This document shows, piece after piece, positions 47,077 to 56,043 of a stretch of DNA of 64,000 bases (positions are counted from its first letter, which is position 1; every line of letters starts with the position of its first letter). The position numbers and the translations under genes were made by a program. The notes below the pieces were generated by a model. It saw only the letters and a program-made list of their open reading frames with translations. It ran no database searches and was not told where the DNA came from. The DNA is from Humidesulfovibrio sp. GTDB taxonomy: Bacteria; Desulfobacterota; Desulfovibrionia; Desulfovibrionales; Desulfovibrionaceae. Location of the stretch: contig NZ_JAVHLD010000001.1 in the NCBI RefSeq assembly GCF_031082295.1, positions 231,740 to 295,739 of the forward strand. The letters run 5' to 3'.

Positions 47077-48671
47077 CTTTCCAGGGAACGGCGGCCCGCC
47101 TTGCGGGCCGCCTTCCATTTCGAATACCCGCCCCACTCTCCGCAATACGCGACCCGCCCACCGCGCAGGGCCAGCACACGACCGCCTGCTTCCGACAGAA
47201 AGCACCCCGGAAGGTCTGCCTCATGGTGCGTGACCATCACAAGCGGCTGCCCCTGGGCGGCCAACTGGCCGAGCAACTCGCGGGCCGCCGCGCGCGCTCT
47301 GGAGTCCAGCCCGGCCATGGGCTCGTCCAGCACCAGCAACACCGGGTTCCCGACCATCGCCCGCGCCAGCAGCACGCGCCTGAACTGCCCGCGCGACAGG
47401 CTGCGCACACGCCTGCGGCGCAGCTTGGCGAGCTCGAAATAATCAAGCCATTTCGCCACGTGCTCCCAGCCCGCCGCATCAGGCTCCGCAAATACATCCA
47501 GGCTTCCGTCAAGCCCGGTGGCCACCGCCGACTCCACCGGCAAATCGTAGGGGAAGCCGGTCTGAAGCGCCTCGTACACAACGCCGATTCGCCTCCGCAC
47601 GTCGTCCACGGTCCCGTTGGACATGGGCTCGTCCGGCGCAGCGAAGCCGTACTCCACCATGCCGGGCGCTCCATCCACGGCCGAGGGCCAGACAAGCCCT
47701 GCCAGCAGCGACAGCAGCGTGCTCTTCCCCGCGCCGTTTGGCCCCAGCACGGCCCAATGCTCGCCGGGCCGCAGCGTCCAGTTGATGCCGTCGAGGATGC
47801 GCCGAGCTTCCATGTCCACGCTGGCGTTGGTGATGCGCACCAGAAATTCCGTTGCGGCGGGGGTGTCCCCGGGCATTGCGACGAACGATTTGAAATGGCT
47901 CTCCGGCATCGCCTCGGACACGCAGACCAGTCCGGGCAGAACAACCCCAAGAGCGCCGGAAGCGCGCACATGCCCGTCCTCAAGCGCCAGGGCGTTCGTC
48001 AGGCAGGTCGGCAGTTCGTCGAGGCGATGCGTGGCGAAGACCACGGCCAGGAGCGGCCGCGCCATGGCCACGCGGTCGAGCAGGGCCAGAAACTCCCGGC
48101 GAGCCTCCACATCCAGCCCTTCCAGGCACTCGTCCAGCAGCAGCACGTCCGGCCGCGAAACCAGTGCGCGCGCCAATAGCAGCCGGCGGCCCTCGCCGGA
48201 AGACAGCCGGGCCATGCGCCGACCGGACAGATCGGACAGGCCCAGCGTATCCAGCAGGCCGAGGGCGGCGGAGACCTGTTCCGGCTCCGGCGGCGCATAC
48301 AAGAGCGGGCCGTCGCCGAAGCCCGAAAGCACCACATCCAGCCCGGTGGCCGCCCAGCCATGAATGGCGAACGCGTCCTGCATGTCTCCGGCGACCATGG
48401 CCAGCCGTTGCCGCAGGCCGAGCGGCGTCGGTTGCGGACCGCCCGCCCCCGGCAGATCGTACACGCGCCCGCCGCCCTGGTCAGGCGGCAGCTCGCCGCG
48501 CAGCAGCCGCAAAAAGGTCGACTTGCCCGCGCCGTTGGCGCCGAACAAGGCCCAGCGCGCCCCCTGCTCCAAACGAAAATCGATGGGGCCAAGCAACGGT
48601 GAGCCGCCACGCGACACGCCCGCAGCCATGAGCGCGACAAGGGGCGCTTTCCGTTCCGCTTTTCTGCGCAT
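47073..48671 (-). CDS. Tandem ABC ATPase (ModF-like)
   Basis: The 532-residue product, starting at the ATG of MRRKAERKAPLVALM after GGAGG, has two ABC ATPase domains and no membrane part. Domain 1 has Walker A GANGAGKST and signature LSSGEGRRLLLARAL with Walker B VLLLDECLEGLD. Domain 2 has GPNGAGKST, LSRGQFRRVLLARAM and VLLVLDEPMAGLD. This is the layout of ModF, linked to molybdate handling. No modABC genes are nearby, so the substrate is open. It is transcribed convergently with the 46708 gene and divergently from the DUF362 gene. Confidence 0.82.
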   Translation of the reverse strand: MRRKAERKAPLVALMAAGVSRGGSPLLGPIDFRLEQGARWALFGANGAGKSTFLRLLRGELPPDQGGGRVYDLPGAGGPQPTPLGLRQRLAMVAGDMQDAFAIHGWAATGLDVVLSGFGDGPLLYAPPEPEQVSAALGLLDTLGLSDLSGRRMARLSSGEGRRLLLARALVSRPDVLLLDECLEGLDVEARREFLALLDRVAMARPLLAVVFATHRLDELPTCLTNALALEDGHVRASGALGVVLPGLVCVSEAMPESHFKSFVAMPGDTPAATEFLVRITNASVDMEARRILDGINWTLRPGEHWAVLGPNGAGKSTLLSLLAGLVWPSAVDGAPGMVEYGFAAPDEPMSNGTVDDVRRRIGVVYEALQTGFPYDLPVESAVATGLDGSLDVFAEPDAAGWEHVAKWLDYFELAKLRRRRVRSLSRGQFRRVLLARAMVGNPVLLVLDEPMAGLDSRARAAARELLGQLAAQGQPLVMVTHHEADLPGCFLSEAGGRVLALRGGRVAYCGEWGGYSKWKAARKAGRRSLES

Positions 48672-48755
48672 GCGTCCTCCGGAACGCATCATGCCCCTGG
48701 CCGCGCTCGCACGCAAGTTCTTGCCAGCCTGCCACTGACGAGCTATCAATAGAGC

Positions 48756-49691
48756 ATGCCGACAAGTGCCATCACAATACCCGTGGCCCTGTTGCGCCAG
48801 AAGGATTACGACCGCGCGGCCGTCACCTCCGCCGTGGAGCGGCTGATCATGGCCTGCGGGGTCGACTTTGCGCGCGGGGAGCGGGTGCTGGTCAAGCCGA
48901 ACCTGGTATCCAAGAGCAATGCGGGCCTTTGCTGCACCCACCCGGAAGTGGTGCGGGCGGTGTGCGTCCACCTGCTCGACTGCGGGGCCAAGCCCTTCGT
49001 GGCCGACTCCCCGGCCTTCGGCAGCGCCGGGCGCGTGGCCGAAGCCTGCGGCCTTGCCGAAGCCATGCGTAGCCTGGGCCTGCGCGTCGCCACCCTGGAC
49101 CGCCCCACCCCGCTAAGGCTCAGCGATGGCGGCAGCATCGGGCTGTCGCGCCGGGCCTTGGAGGCCGACCGCATAGTGAGCGTGGCGCGGCTCAAGGCCC
49201 ACGGCCAGTTCCGCGTCACCGCCAGCACCAAGAACCTTTTCGGCGCGGTTTGCGGCTGCCGCAAGGCCCTGGCCCATGTACGCCTGGGCGATCTTTCGGG
49301 GCGCATGGAGCGCCTGATGCTCGACGTGCGCCATGCCCTGCCGCCCGCCATCGGGCTGGTGGACGGCATCGTGGCCATGCACCGTGGCGGACCGGTGCAC
49401 GGCGAAGCCTTCCAGTTGGGACTGCTTGGCTGCTCGCCGGACACCCTGGCCTTGGACGCCGCGCTCTACAGCCTGCTCGGGCTCGAACCGGCGGATGTGC
49501 CCCTTTGGGCGGAATCACTGGCCCAGGGGCTGTCCTCAGCCGCCCCCCAGATCACAAACTTCGTCCTTGAGGAGCCGCAAGCCTTCGACGCCAAGGGTTT
49601 CGGGGTTGCCGCTAGCCTCAGCCCCATGCGCTTCGAACCCTTGCGCTTTGTGCGCGGCCGAATGAAAAGCCTGCTGCACCGCCTGGGCTGA
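48756..49691 (+). CDS. DUF362 domain protein
   Basis: The 311-residue product has the DUF362 hallmarks VLVKPNLVSKSNAG near residue 45, THPEVVRAVCVHLLDCGAKP near residue 66, SVARLKAHGQFRVTASTKNLFG near residue 147 and GLVDGIVAMHRGGPVHG near residue 192. It has no signal peptide and no added ferredoxin domain. The biochemical role of the family is poorly known. A second, exported DUF362 protein is encoded at 58708. hypF follows in the same direction. Confidence 0.85.
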   Translation: MPTSAITIPVALLRQKDYDRAAVTSAVERLIMACGVDFARGERVLVKPNLVSKSNAGLCCTHPEVVRAVCVHLLDCGAKPFVADSPAFGSAGRVAEACGLAEAMRSLGLRVATLDRPTPLRLSDGGSIGLSRRALEADRIVSVARLKAHGQFRVTASTKNLFGAVCGCRKALAHVRLGDLSGRMERLMLDVRHALPPAIGLVDGIVAMHRGGPVHGEAFQLGLLGCSPDTLALDAALYSLLGLEPADVPLWAESLAQGLSSAAPQITNFVLEEPQAFDAKGFGVAASLSPMRFEPLRFVRGRMKSLLHRLG

Positions 49692-49763
49692 TCGCCCTCT
49701 CCTCTTGCCACGCGCCCTGGCCTTGGCTATCACGACGCGTACGCAATGATCCAAGGAGCGCCC

Positions 49764-52196
49764 ATGTCCGACATTTCCCCCCGCCGCCGCATCACCGTCA
49801 CCGGCCAGGTGCAGGGCGTGGGCTTCCGTCCCTACATATACAGGCTGGCCCAGGACGTGGGCCTGGCCGGCATGGTGCGCAACGCCCCCGAGGGCGTCAT
49901 CATCGAAATCCAGGGCAGCCCGCGCCGCCTGGACGAGTTTCTGCGCAGGCTGGAACCGGAGCAGCCGCCACTCTCGCGCATCATGCGCGTGACAACCCAG
50001 GAAGTGGCGCCCATGGCCGGTGCCAATACCTTTGAGATCCTGAAAAGCACCGGCGGCACTGGGCATGACGTGCTCATCAGCCCGGACATCAGCACTTGCG
50101 CCGACTGCCTGGCTGACCTGACGGACAAGACCAACCGCCGCTTCCTCTACCCGTTCACCAACTGCACCAACTGCGGCCCGCGCTTCACCATCACCCGCTC
50201 CATCCCCTATGACCGCCCGAACACGTCCATGGGCTGCTTCCCGCTCTGCCCGGACTGCAAACGCGAGTACGACGACCCCGCCAACCGACGCTTCCACGCC
50301 CAGCCCAACGCCTGCCCGGTCTGCGGCCCCAAGGTCTGGCTGTCCGACCGCTCCGGCATGGTGGTGGCACGGCGCGACGAGGCCATGCGCAAGCTCGCGG
50401 CCATCCTCATGCAGGGCGGCATTGCGGCGGTGAAGGGCCTGGGCGGCTTCCACCTGGCCTGCGACGCCACCAGCCAGGAGGCCGTGCGCGAGCTCAGGCT
50501 GCGCAAGAAACGCCCGCACAAGCCGCTGGCCGTCATGGTTCCGGACCTGGAAACGGCCCGGCAGCTCGCCGAAATCGGCCCTGCGGAGGAAGCCTGGCTC
50601 ACCGGGCACGTGCGTCCCATCGTGCTCTGCCCCAAGCGGCGCGGCGCCCCTCTGGCCGAGTCAGTGGCCCCGGAAGCCGACCAGGTGGGCATCATGCTTC
50701 CGTACACGCCGCTGCACCATGTGCTGTTCCGGCGCTACAGCCGCCTGCTCCAGCAGGAGCGCCAGAACATGCCCGCCGCCCTGGTCATGACCTCGGGCAA
50801 CGTCAGCGATGAGCCCATCTGCCTGGGCAACCGCGAGGCCCTTTGCCGCCTGGCCGAAATCGCAGACATCTTCATGTTCCACAACCGAGACATCCTCATC
50901 CGCACCGACGACTCGGTGCTGCGCGTGCCGCCCGACAGCGACCAGGCCATGCTCCTGCGCCGCGCCAGAGGCTTCGCCCCCCAGCCGGTGTTCCTGCCGG
51001 AGTCCGGCCCGAGCGTGCTTGGCCTCGGCCCGGAGCTCAAGTGCACCCTCACCCTCACCAAGGGCGACAAGGCCTTTGTGAGCCAGCACCTGGGCGACAT
51101 GCAGAACATCGAGACCCTGGGCTTCCACCATGAAATCAGCGAACATTTCCAGGACATCCTGCAGACCGAGCCGGTGCTCGCCGTGCGCGACCAGCACCCC
51201 AACTTCCTGACCACCAGTGTGGCCCAGGAGATGGCGCGCAAGACCGGCATCGAGACGATCTTCCTCCAGCACCATTTCGCCCACGCCCACGCCGTGCTGG
51301 CCGAGAACAAGTTCCACGGCCCGGCCATCTGCCTGGCGCTGGACGGCACAGGCTTCGGCCCCAACCAACCGAACCTCGGCTTGGCGGCAGGCTGGAGCAT
51401 CTGGGGCGGAGAGTGCCTGCTGGTGGACACCAACGACCTGCGCCACAGCCGGCTGGGCCACCTGGCCGAGTTCAGCCTGCCCGGCGGCGAGACCGCGGTG
51501 CACGAGCCCTGGCGTCTTGCCCAGTCCCTGCTCTGGGAGCTGGACATTGAGCAGAGCGGCCAGAACGACACTCCAGCCTGGCCCTGGCTGCCGCAGCATG
51601 AGCAGGCCAGCCACTTCCTGCCGCAACTCCTGCGCAAGAGCCTCAACTGCCCGCTGACCTCCAGCTGCGGCAGGCTCTTCGACGCAGTGTCGGCCATGCT
51701 CGGCCTGTGCCTGCACACCACTTACGAAGGGCAGGCGGCCATCGTGCTGGAGCAGGCCCAGGACCTGAGCATTCCGTTCGCCGAAGCCGTGGTCTACCCC
51801 TGCCCGGTCCTGAAGCCCACGTGCACGGGGCGCCTTGGCGGCAATGACGCGCCGCGCGAGCTCGACATCTACACCATGTTCCGCACGCTGCTGGAAGACA
51901 TGCAGGCGGGCACGCCCGTGCCGGTCATCGCCCGGCGCTTCCACGCCAGCCTCATCACCGGCCTGGCCGACATGGCCGCGCGCTTCGCCAAGCGCGAGAA
52001 CACAAGCCACGTGGCCCTGTCCGGCGGCGTCATGCAGAACCTGACCTTCGCCGTGGAGCTGCCCAGGGCCATCGCCCAGCGAGGCCTGACGCCGCTGACG
52101 CACAAGGACCTGCCCCCCAATGACGGCTGCGTGTCGCTGGGGCAGGCCGCCTACGGCCAGCGCCTGCTGAACCTGCGCAAGGAGCGTGGCCAATGA
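49764..52196 (+). CDS. hypF: Carbamoyltransferase HypF, NiFe hydrogenase maturation
   Basis: HypF turns carbamoyl phosphate into the thiocyanate donor for cyanide ligands of the NiFe centre. The start is the ATG of MSDISPRRRITVTG, after AAGGAG. The 810-residue product has an acylphosphatase domain (GQVQGVGFRPYIYRLA), paired zinc fingers (CADCLADL, CTNCGPRF, CPDCKREY, CPVCGP), a YrdC-like domain (GGIAAVKGLGGFHLACDA) and a Kae1-like domain with HHFAHAHAVLAENKFHG and ALSGGVMQNL. Length is standard. No hydrogenase structural genes are in the window. Confidence 0.96.
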   Translation: MSDISPRRRITVTGQVQGVGFRPYIYRLAQDVGLAGMVRNAPEGVIIEIQGSPRRLDEFLRRLEPEQPPLSRIMRVTTQEVAPMAGANTFEILKSTGGTGHDVLISPDISTCADCLADLTDKTNRRFLYPFTNCTNCGPRFTITRSIPYDRPNTSMGCFPLCPDCKREYDDPANRRFHAQPNACPVCGPKVWLSDRSGMVVARRDEAMRKLAAILMQGGIAAVKGLGGFHLACDATSQEAVRELRLRKKRPHKPLAVMVPDLETARQLAEIGPAEEAWLTGHVRPIVLCPKRRGAPLAESVAPEADQVGIMLPYTPLHHVLFRRYSRLLQQERQNMPAALVMTSGNVSDEPICLGNREALCRLAEIADIFMFHNRDILIRTDDSVLRVPPDSDQAMLLRRARGFAPQPVFLPESGPSVLGLGPELKCTLTLTKGDKAFVSQHLGDMQNIETLGFHHEISEHFQDILQTEPVLAVRDQHPNFLTTSVAQEMARKTGIETIFLQHHFAHAHAVLAENKFHGPAICLALDGTGFGPNQPNLGLAAGWSIWGGECLLVDTNDLRHSRLGHLAEFSLPGGETAVHEPWRLAQSLLWELDIEQSGQNDTPAWPWLPQHEQASHFLPQLLRKSLNCPLTSSCGRLFDAVSAMLGLCLHTTYEGQAAIVLEQAQDLSIPFAEAVVYPCPVLKPTCTGRLGGNDAPRELDIYTMFRTLLEDMQAGTPVPVIARRFHASLITGLADMAARFAKRENTSHVALSGGVMQNLTFAVELPRAIAQRGLTPLTHKDLPPNDGCVSLGQAAYGQRLLNLRKERGQ

Positions 52197-53428
52197 GCGA
52201 TGCCGACACCCCGACTAGTCCGGGCAGCCTGCCCGTGCTCACCCTGCGCAAGGGCGAGGACCGCCGCCTGAGCGCCGGGCACCTGTGGATCTTCAGCAAC
52301 GAGGTGGATGTGGCCAAGAGCCCGCTCACCTCGTTTGCCCCGGGCGACTGCGTGCGCGTGGAGTCGGCCCAGGGCAGGCCGCTGGGCAGCGCCTACGTGA
52401 ATCCCGGCGCGCTCATCGCCGGACGCGTCTACTGCCAGGATGCCACACGGCCGCTGGACGCCGGGCTGCTGCGCTCGCGCCTCGCCCAGGCGCTGGCCCT
52501 GCGCGAGAGCCTCTTCGACACGCCGTACTATCGCCTCGTTTTCGGCGAGGGCGACCTGCTGCCGGGACTTGTGGTGGACCGCTTCGGCGACATCCTGGCC
52601 GTGCAGATCGGCACGGCGGGCATGGAGCGCAGACGCGAGGACATCATCGCTGCGCTGGTGGAACTTGTCCGCCCCGCTGGCATCCTTTTCAAGAACGATC
52701 TGCCGGGCCGCGAACTGGAAGGCCTGCCGCGAGCGGTGGAAGTGGCCTGGGGAGAAGTCCCGGAAGAAGGCCGCATCGAGGAAAACGGCTGCACCTTCGT
52801 CTTCCCCCTGGCCGGCGGCCAGAAGACCGGCTGGTTCTATGACATGCGCGGCACACGCGCCCTTGCCGCGAGCCTGGCCAAGGACCGGCACGTGCTCGAC
52901 GTCTTTTCCTACGCCGGGGGCCTTGGCATGGCCTGCGCCCGGGCGGGTGCGGCCTCGGCCACGTGCCTCGACGCCTCGCGCACGGCGCTGGACTGCGCTG
53001 CCAAGAGCGCTGAACTCTCCGGCCTGGCGGACCGGGTGGAAACCCTCTGCGTCGATGCCCTGGCGGGGTTGAAGAACCTACGCTCCCAGGGCCGCGGCTT
53101 CGGCCTCGTCAGCGTGGACCCGCCCGCCTTCGTGAAGCGGCGCAAGGACATGGAAAAAGGACTGGCGGCTTACCGCACCGTCAACCGGCAGGCCCTGGAA
53201 CTCACCGAGGACGGTGGCTTCTTCGTGTCCTGCTCGTGCTCTCAGCACGTGGGCGCGGGCGACCTGCGCAAGGTGCTCTCCGGCGCAGCCCGCGATGCCG
53301 GGGTGCGCCTGCAGATACTCACCAGCTGCCATCAGGCGCCGGACCATCCCATCCACCCGGCCATGCCCGAGACGGAATATCTCAAGGGCTTTTTGTGCCG
53401 CATCACCAGGCCTGGACGCGGCCTGTGA
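52193..53428 (+). CDS. Class I SAM-dependent rRNA methyltransferase (RlmI family)
   Basis: The 411-residue product has an amino-terminal PUA domain (VLTLRKGEDRRLSAGHLWIF) and a Rossmann methyltransferase domain with KTGWFYDMRGTRALAA near residue 207, VLDVFSYAGGLGMACARAG near residue 232 and SVDPPAFVKRRKDMEKGLAAY near residue 306. This matches RlmI, which makes m5C1962 in 23S rRNA, and its relatives. Its ATG overlaps the hypF stop, so the two are coupled though functionally unrelated. Confidence 0.88.
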   Translation: MSDADTPTSPGSLPVLTLRKGEDRRLSAGHLWIFSNEVDVAKSPLTSFAPGDCVRVESAQGRPLGSAYVNPGALIAGRVYCQDATRPLDAGLLRSRLAQALALRESLFDTPYYRLVFGEGDLLPGLVVDRFGDILAVQIGTAGMERRREDIIAALVELVRPAGILFKNDLPGRELEGLPRAVEVAWGEVPEEGRIEENGCTFVFPLAGGQKTGWFYDMRGTRALAASLAKDRHVLDVFSYAGGLGMACARAGAASATCLDASRTALDCAAKSAELSGLADRVETLCVDALAGLKNLRSQGRGFGLVSVDPPAFVKRRKDMEKGLAAYRTVNRQALELTEDGGFFVSCSCSQHVGAGDLRKVLSGAARDAGVRLQILTSCHQAPDHPIHPAMPETEYLKGFLCRITRPGRGL

Positions 53429-53519
53429 TTTCTTGCGCAGAGTGCGCAGTATTTTCACACCGAAGTGTACCCTGCAGCTGAGCTGAAAATTTTATCTTGT
53501 GATTCTGGCATACTAAAAG

Positions 53520-53535
53520 TGGCACACCCCTTGCT
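53520..53535 (+). promoter_or_regulatory. Sigma-54 promoter of the exported repeat protein gene
   Basis: TGGCACA, four bases, then TTGCT matches the sigma-54 consensus TGGCACR-N4-TTGCW exactly. The start would be near 53546, about 57 bases before the 53603 gene. Upstream, TGCGCA occurs twice (about 53434-53450), and ACAC/GTGT arms lie at about 53458-53469. These could be activator sites. Sigma-54 dependence means an ATP-driven enhancer-binding protein controls this gene. Confidence 0.75.
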
Positions 53536-53544
53536 TTTGGATAC

Positions 53545-53565
53545 TGCATCAATTATGGTGATGCA
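53545..53565 (+). promoter_or_regulatory. Stem-loop at the 5' end of the sigma-54 transcript
   Basis: TGCATCA and TGATGCA form a perfect seven-pair stem with a seven-base loop. It starts within a base or two of the predicted transcription start. A 5' terminal hairpin of this kind could stabilise the mRNA of an abundant small protein. It could also be an operator overlapping the start site. Confidence 0.45.
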
Positions 53566-53602
53566 GCATCATTAACTTAACGTTCCAAAAGAGGAGGAGA
53601 CC

Positions 53603-53896
53603 ATGAAGAAGTTTGCACTGAGCCTCGTGATTGTCCTGGCGTCCACCGCCTTCGCCTTTGCCGCCACCAAAACCGGCGACATCACCGTCGACAGCAAGGT
53701 CGGCAACGTGACCAACGTGGCCGCTGGCCAGAACGTCACCGCCAAGACCAACGTCCACTCCGTGGACGTCAAGGAAGGCGCCAAGACCGGCGACATCACC
53801 ATCAAGGGTAAGGCCGGTTCCGTGACCAACGTCGGCTATGGCCAGAACGTGAAGTCCGAGACCAACGTCGGCAGCGTGAAGGTTGGCGGCCAGTAG
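53603..53896 (+). CDS. Small exported protein with two beta-type repeats
   Basis: The 97-residue product has a clean signal peptide (MKKFALSLVIVLASTAFAFA, cleavage after AFA-FA-A) and then two tandem units of about 37 residues. Unit 1 begins KTGDITVDSKVGNVTNVAAG and unit 2 KTGDITIKGKAGSVTNVGYG; both continue with QNV and TNV. Regular Gly, Asn and Val spacing suggests a beta-solenoid or amyloid-like fold, loosely like curlin repeats, but there is no direct curlin match. It has a strong site (GAGGAGG), a sigma-54 promoter and its own terminator, which fits high, regulated expression. CsgG-domain genes lie 1.1 kb downstream. Confidence 0.85.
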   Translation: MKKFALSLVIVLASTAFAFAATKTGDITVDSKVGNVTNVAAGQNVTAKTNVHSVDVKEGAKTGDITIKGKAGSVTNVGYGQNVKSETNVGSVKVGGQ

Positions 53897-53920
53897 GCTT
53901 CCACAAAGCGCACAAGTCTT

Positions 53921-53949
53921 GGGGCGGGTCTTCCCGCCCCTTTTTTTTG
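53921..53949 (+). terminator. Intrinsic terminator after the exported repeat protein
   Basis: GGGGCGGG and CCCGCCCC arms with a short loop are followed by eight T residues. It ends the monocistronic sigma-54 transcript. Confidence 0.92.
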
Positions 53950-54013
53950 CCCCGCGCCAGCGCCGAAGCGCCCCCCCCTTGTTCTGAAATGACTTCTTAT
54001 GTAGCATCGCAAC

Positions 54014-54814
54014 ATGAAGATCATGGTGATCGTGCTGCTTCTCTGTCTCCAGCCGCTCTCAGCTTCCGCCCTGGCGCAGGCCTTGGAATGCGAGCCCGGA
54101 GCGGGCTGCCGTGAACCGGTCACGGGGATGGCCTTCGTCTGGATGCCTGGCGGTTGCTTCCGCATGGGGTGCGACACGCGCGGTGGCGTTGAGCACGCCT
54201 GCGAGCCGGATGAGCGTCCCGTGCGCGAGGTCTGTGTTTCCGGCTTCTGGCTGGCCGAGACGGAACTCACAAGATCGCAACTGGCTCGACTGCGCGGACA
54301 AAGCGAGCCGGCGCCAGACGAGGCAACGCTGCCCGCCACTGATATTTCGTGGCATGACGCCAAAAAGCTCATGATGGCCATGCGTCGGCTCACTGGTCCG
54401 AACCTCCGCCCCAGGCTGCCCACCGAGGCGGAATGGGAATATGCCTGTACCGCAGGCGGGACCGTCGGCCCGTACTCGTTTGGGCTGCCCCCGGAGATTC
54501 GCGGTTGGGAGCAGGCAAACTCTCAGGGCAAGGCCCACCCGGTGGCCCAAAACCAGGCCAACCCCCTCGGAATCTATGACATGAGCGGCAACGTCTGGGA
54601 ATGGTGCGAAGACGCATTCCATTTTACTGCGTACAGCTATCTCGGCAAGGAGAATCCGCGCCAAAGCCGCGATACGGGCCGCAGGGTGCGGCGTGGGGGC
54701 TCCTTTCGATACTGCACCACCTGCATGCGCTGCTCCAACCGAAAGAGCGCCCCAGCAGAGGACCGCATGGACGACATTGGGCTGCGCATGGTACTTGAGG
54801 TCGTAAACCAATAG
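54014..54814 (+). CDS. Exported SUMF1-fold (formylglycine-generating-enzyme-like) protein
   Basis: The 266-residue product has a signal peptide (MKIMVIVLLLCLQPLSASAL) and a SUMF1/FGE domain. Visible signatures are MAFVWMPGGCFRMGC near residue 39, RPRLPTEAEWEYAC near residue 134, NPLGIYDMSGNVWEWCED near residue 178, VRRGGSF near residue 230 and the ending DDIGLRMVLE. The copper-site cysteine pair after GGS[FY] does not align well: here RYCTTCMRC follows. It may be a non-catalytic binding protein or a different cysteine enzyme. It lies between the repeat protein and the twin CsgG lipoproteins. Confidence 0.85.
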   Translation: MKIMVIVLLLCLQPLSASALAQALECEPGAGCREPVTGMAFVWMPGGCFRMGCDTRGGVEHACEPDERPVREVCVSGFWLAETELTRSQLARLRGQSEPAPDEATLPATDISWHDAKKLMMAMRRLTGPNLRPRLPTEAEWEYACTAGGTVGPYSFGLPPEIRGWEQANSQGKAHPVAQNQANPLGIYDMSGNVWEWCEDAFHFTAYSYLGKENPRQSRDTGRRVRRGGSFRYCTTCMRCSNRKSAPAEDRMDDIGLRMVLEVVNQ

Positions 54815-54955
54815 TTTCTCGTCCATGATCACTTCACCGCTCTTGATCCCCCCCCTGAGCTTGGAGTAAAGAAAAATTGAAGTTCACAATGCCCCATCAC
54901 GCTGTCGGATATGGGCATTAATGCACTTGGGCAACCAGGATTCAACATCTGGCAA

Positions 54956-56043
54956 GGGGGACCGACCATGAAAAGGACATTGCTTATTCTGATGCTCATA
55001 TCGTCAACGTTCGCCCTGGGCTGCAATGCGCTCATGAAGGGCAACATGGCCTTGCGCAACGAAAACTACCCGGAAGCCATCGCCGCGTTCAAGGAACAGC
55101 TGGCGGCCAATCCCTCGGACTGGCAGGCCAGGGAGAGGCTCGGCTATGCCTACTTGAAGTCCGGCGACGCGGCCACCGCGGTGACAGAACTCGAGAAGGT
55201 CGTGGCCCAGGCGCCCAAGGACGGCTCCATGTCCTACCTCTACCTTGGCCTTGCGCAGCTGAAGCTGGACAACCAGACCGCGGCCCTGCGCGCCTGGCGC
55301 TCCTTTGACGATCCCAAAAAGCCCCTGGTGAAGGCCGAGGTCGACCGCCTCATCACCCTGGTGGAGATCGAGGAAAGCAAGAAGCTGGCCAAGCAGGCCC
55401 TGGCCCAGGAGTCCACCCTGGCCACCCAGGCCACAAAGCCCAACAGCTATGCCGTGTTCAACTTCAACGTGCAGGGCGGAGACGAGAACCTGCGCGCCGT
55501 GCAGAAGGCGCTGACGGCCATGACCATCTCCGACCTCGCGCAGATCAAGGGCATCAGCGTCATCGAGCGCACGCGCCTGCAGGCCCTCATGGACGAAATG
55601 AAGCTCGGCCAGAGCGGCGCGGTCGACCAGTCCACGGCGCCCAAGGCCGGACGTTTGCTGGGGGCAGAGAACCTGGTGGTCGGCAACCTGAGCGAGCCCA
55701 CGGGCAAGATCGGCGTGGCCAGCACCACCGCCTCCACCACCCGTGGCGCCGCGGTGGGCTCCTTCAGCCTGGCCGAGGCCAAGGACAAGTTCTACGATTT
55801 GCAGAAGCAGCTTGTGGCCAGCATCATCAAGGTCAACAACATCAAGCTCGACAAGGACACCGAGGACTCGGTGCTGAAGCAGTACCACACACGCAGCTTC
55901 CAGGCCGTGACCTACTTCGGCCTTGGCCTCGACGCCCAGGACCGTGGCGACTTCCAGGCCTCCAAGGACTACTTCGCCCTGGCCGTGAAGGAGGACCCCA
56001 ACTTCGGCATGGCCAAGAACGCCCGCGACAAGTCTCCCGGAGG
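54956..56043 (+). repeat. Long direct repeat, copy 1 (pair with 56464-57551)
   Basis: This 1088-base stretch appears identical to 56464-57551, 1508 bases downstream. It begins five Gs before ACCGACC and the lipoprotein ATG and ends at the codons for SPGG. By eye I find no substitution within it, and the sequences differ immediately outside. This points to recent tandem duplication or ongoing gene conversion. Confidence 0.9.

Noticed and set aside
50661..52193. A 510-codon minus-strand frame opposite hypF
   Set aside because: hypF is complete on the plus strand with all motifs. The opposite frame has no domain and reflects GC-rich third positions.
52193..53428. A functional link between hypF and the rRNA methyltransferase because of their ATGA overlap
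   Set aside because: The families act in unrelated processes. Four-base overlaps are common in this genome and by themselves show only translational coupling.
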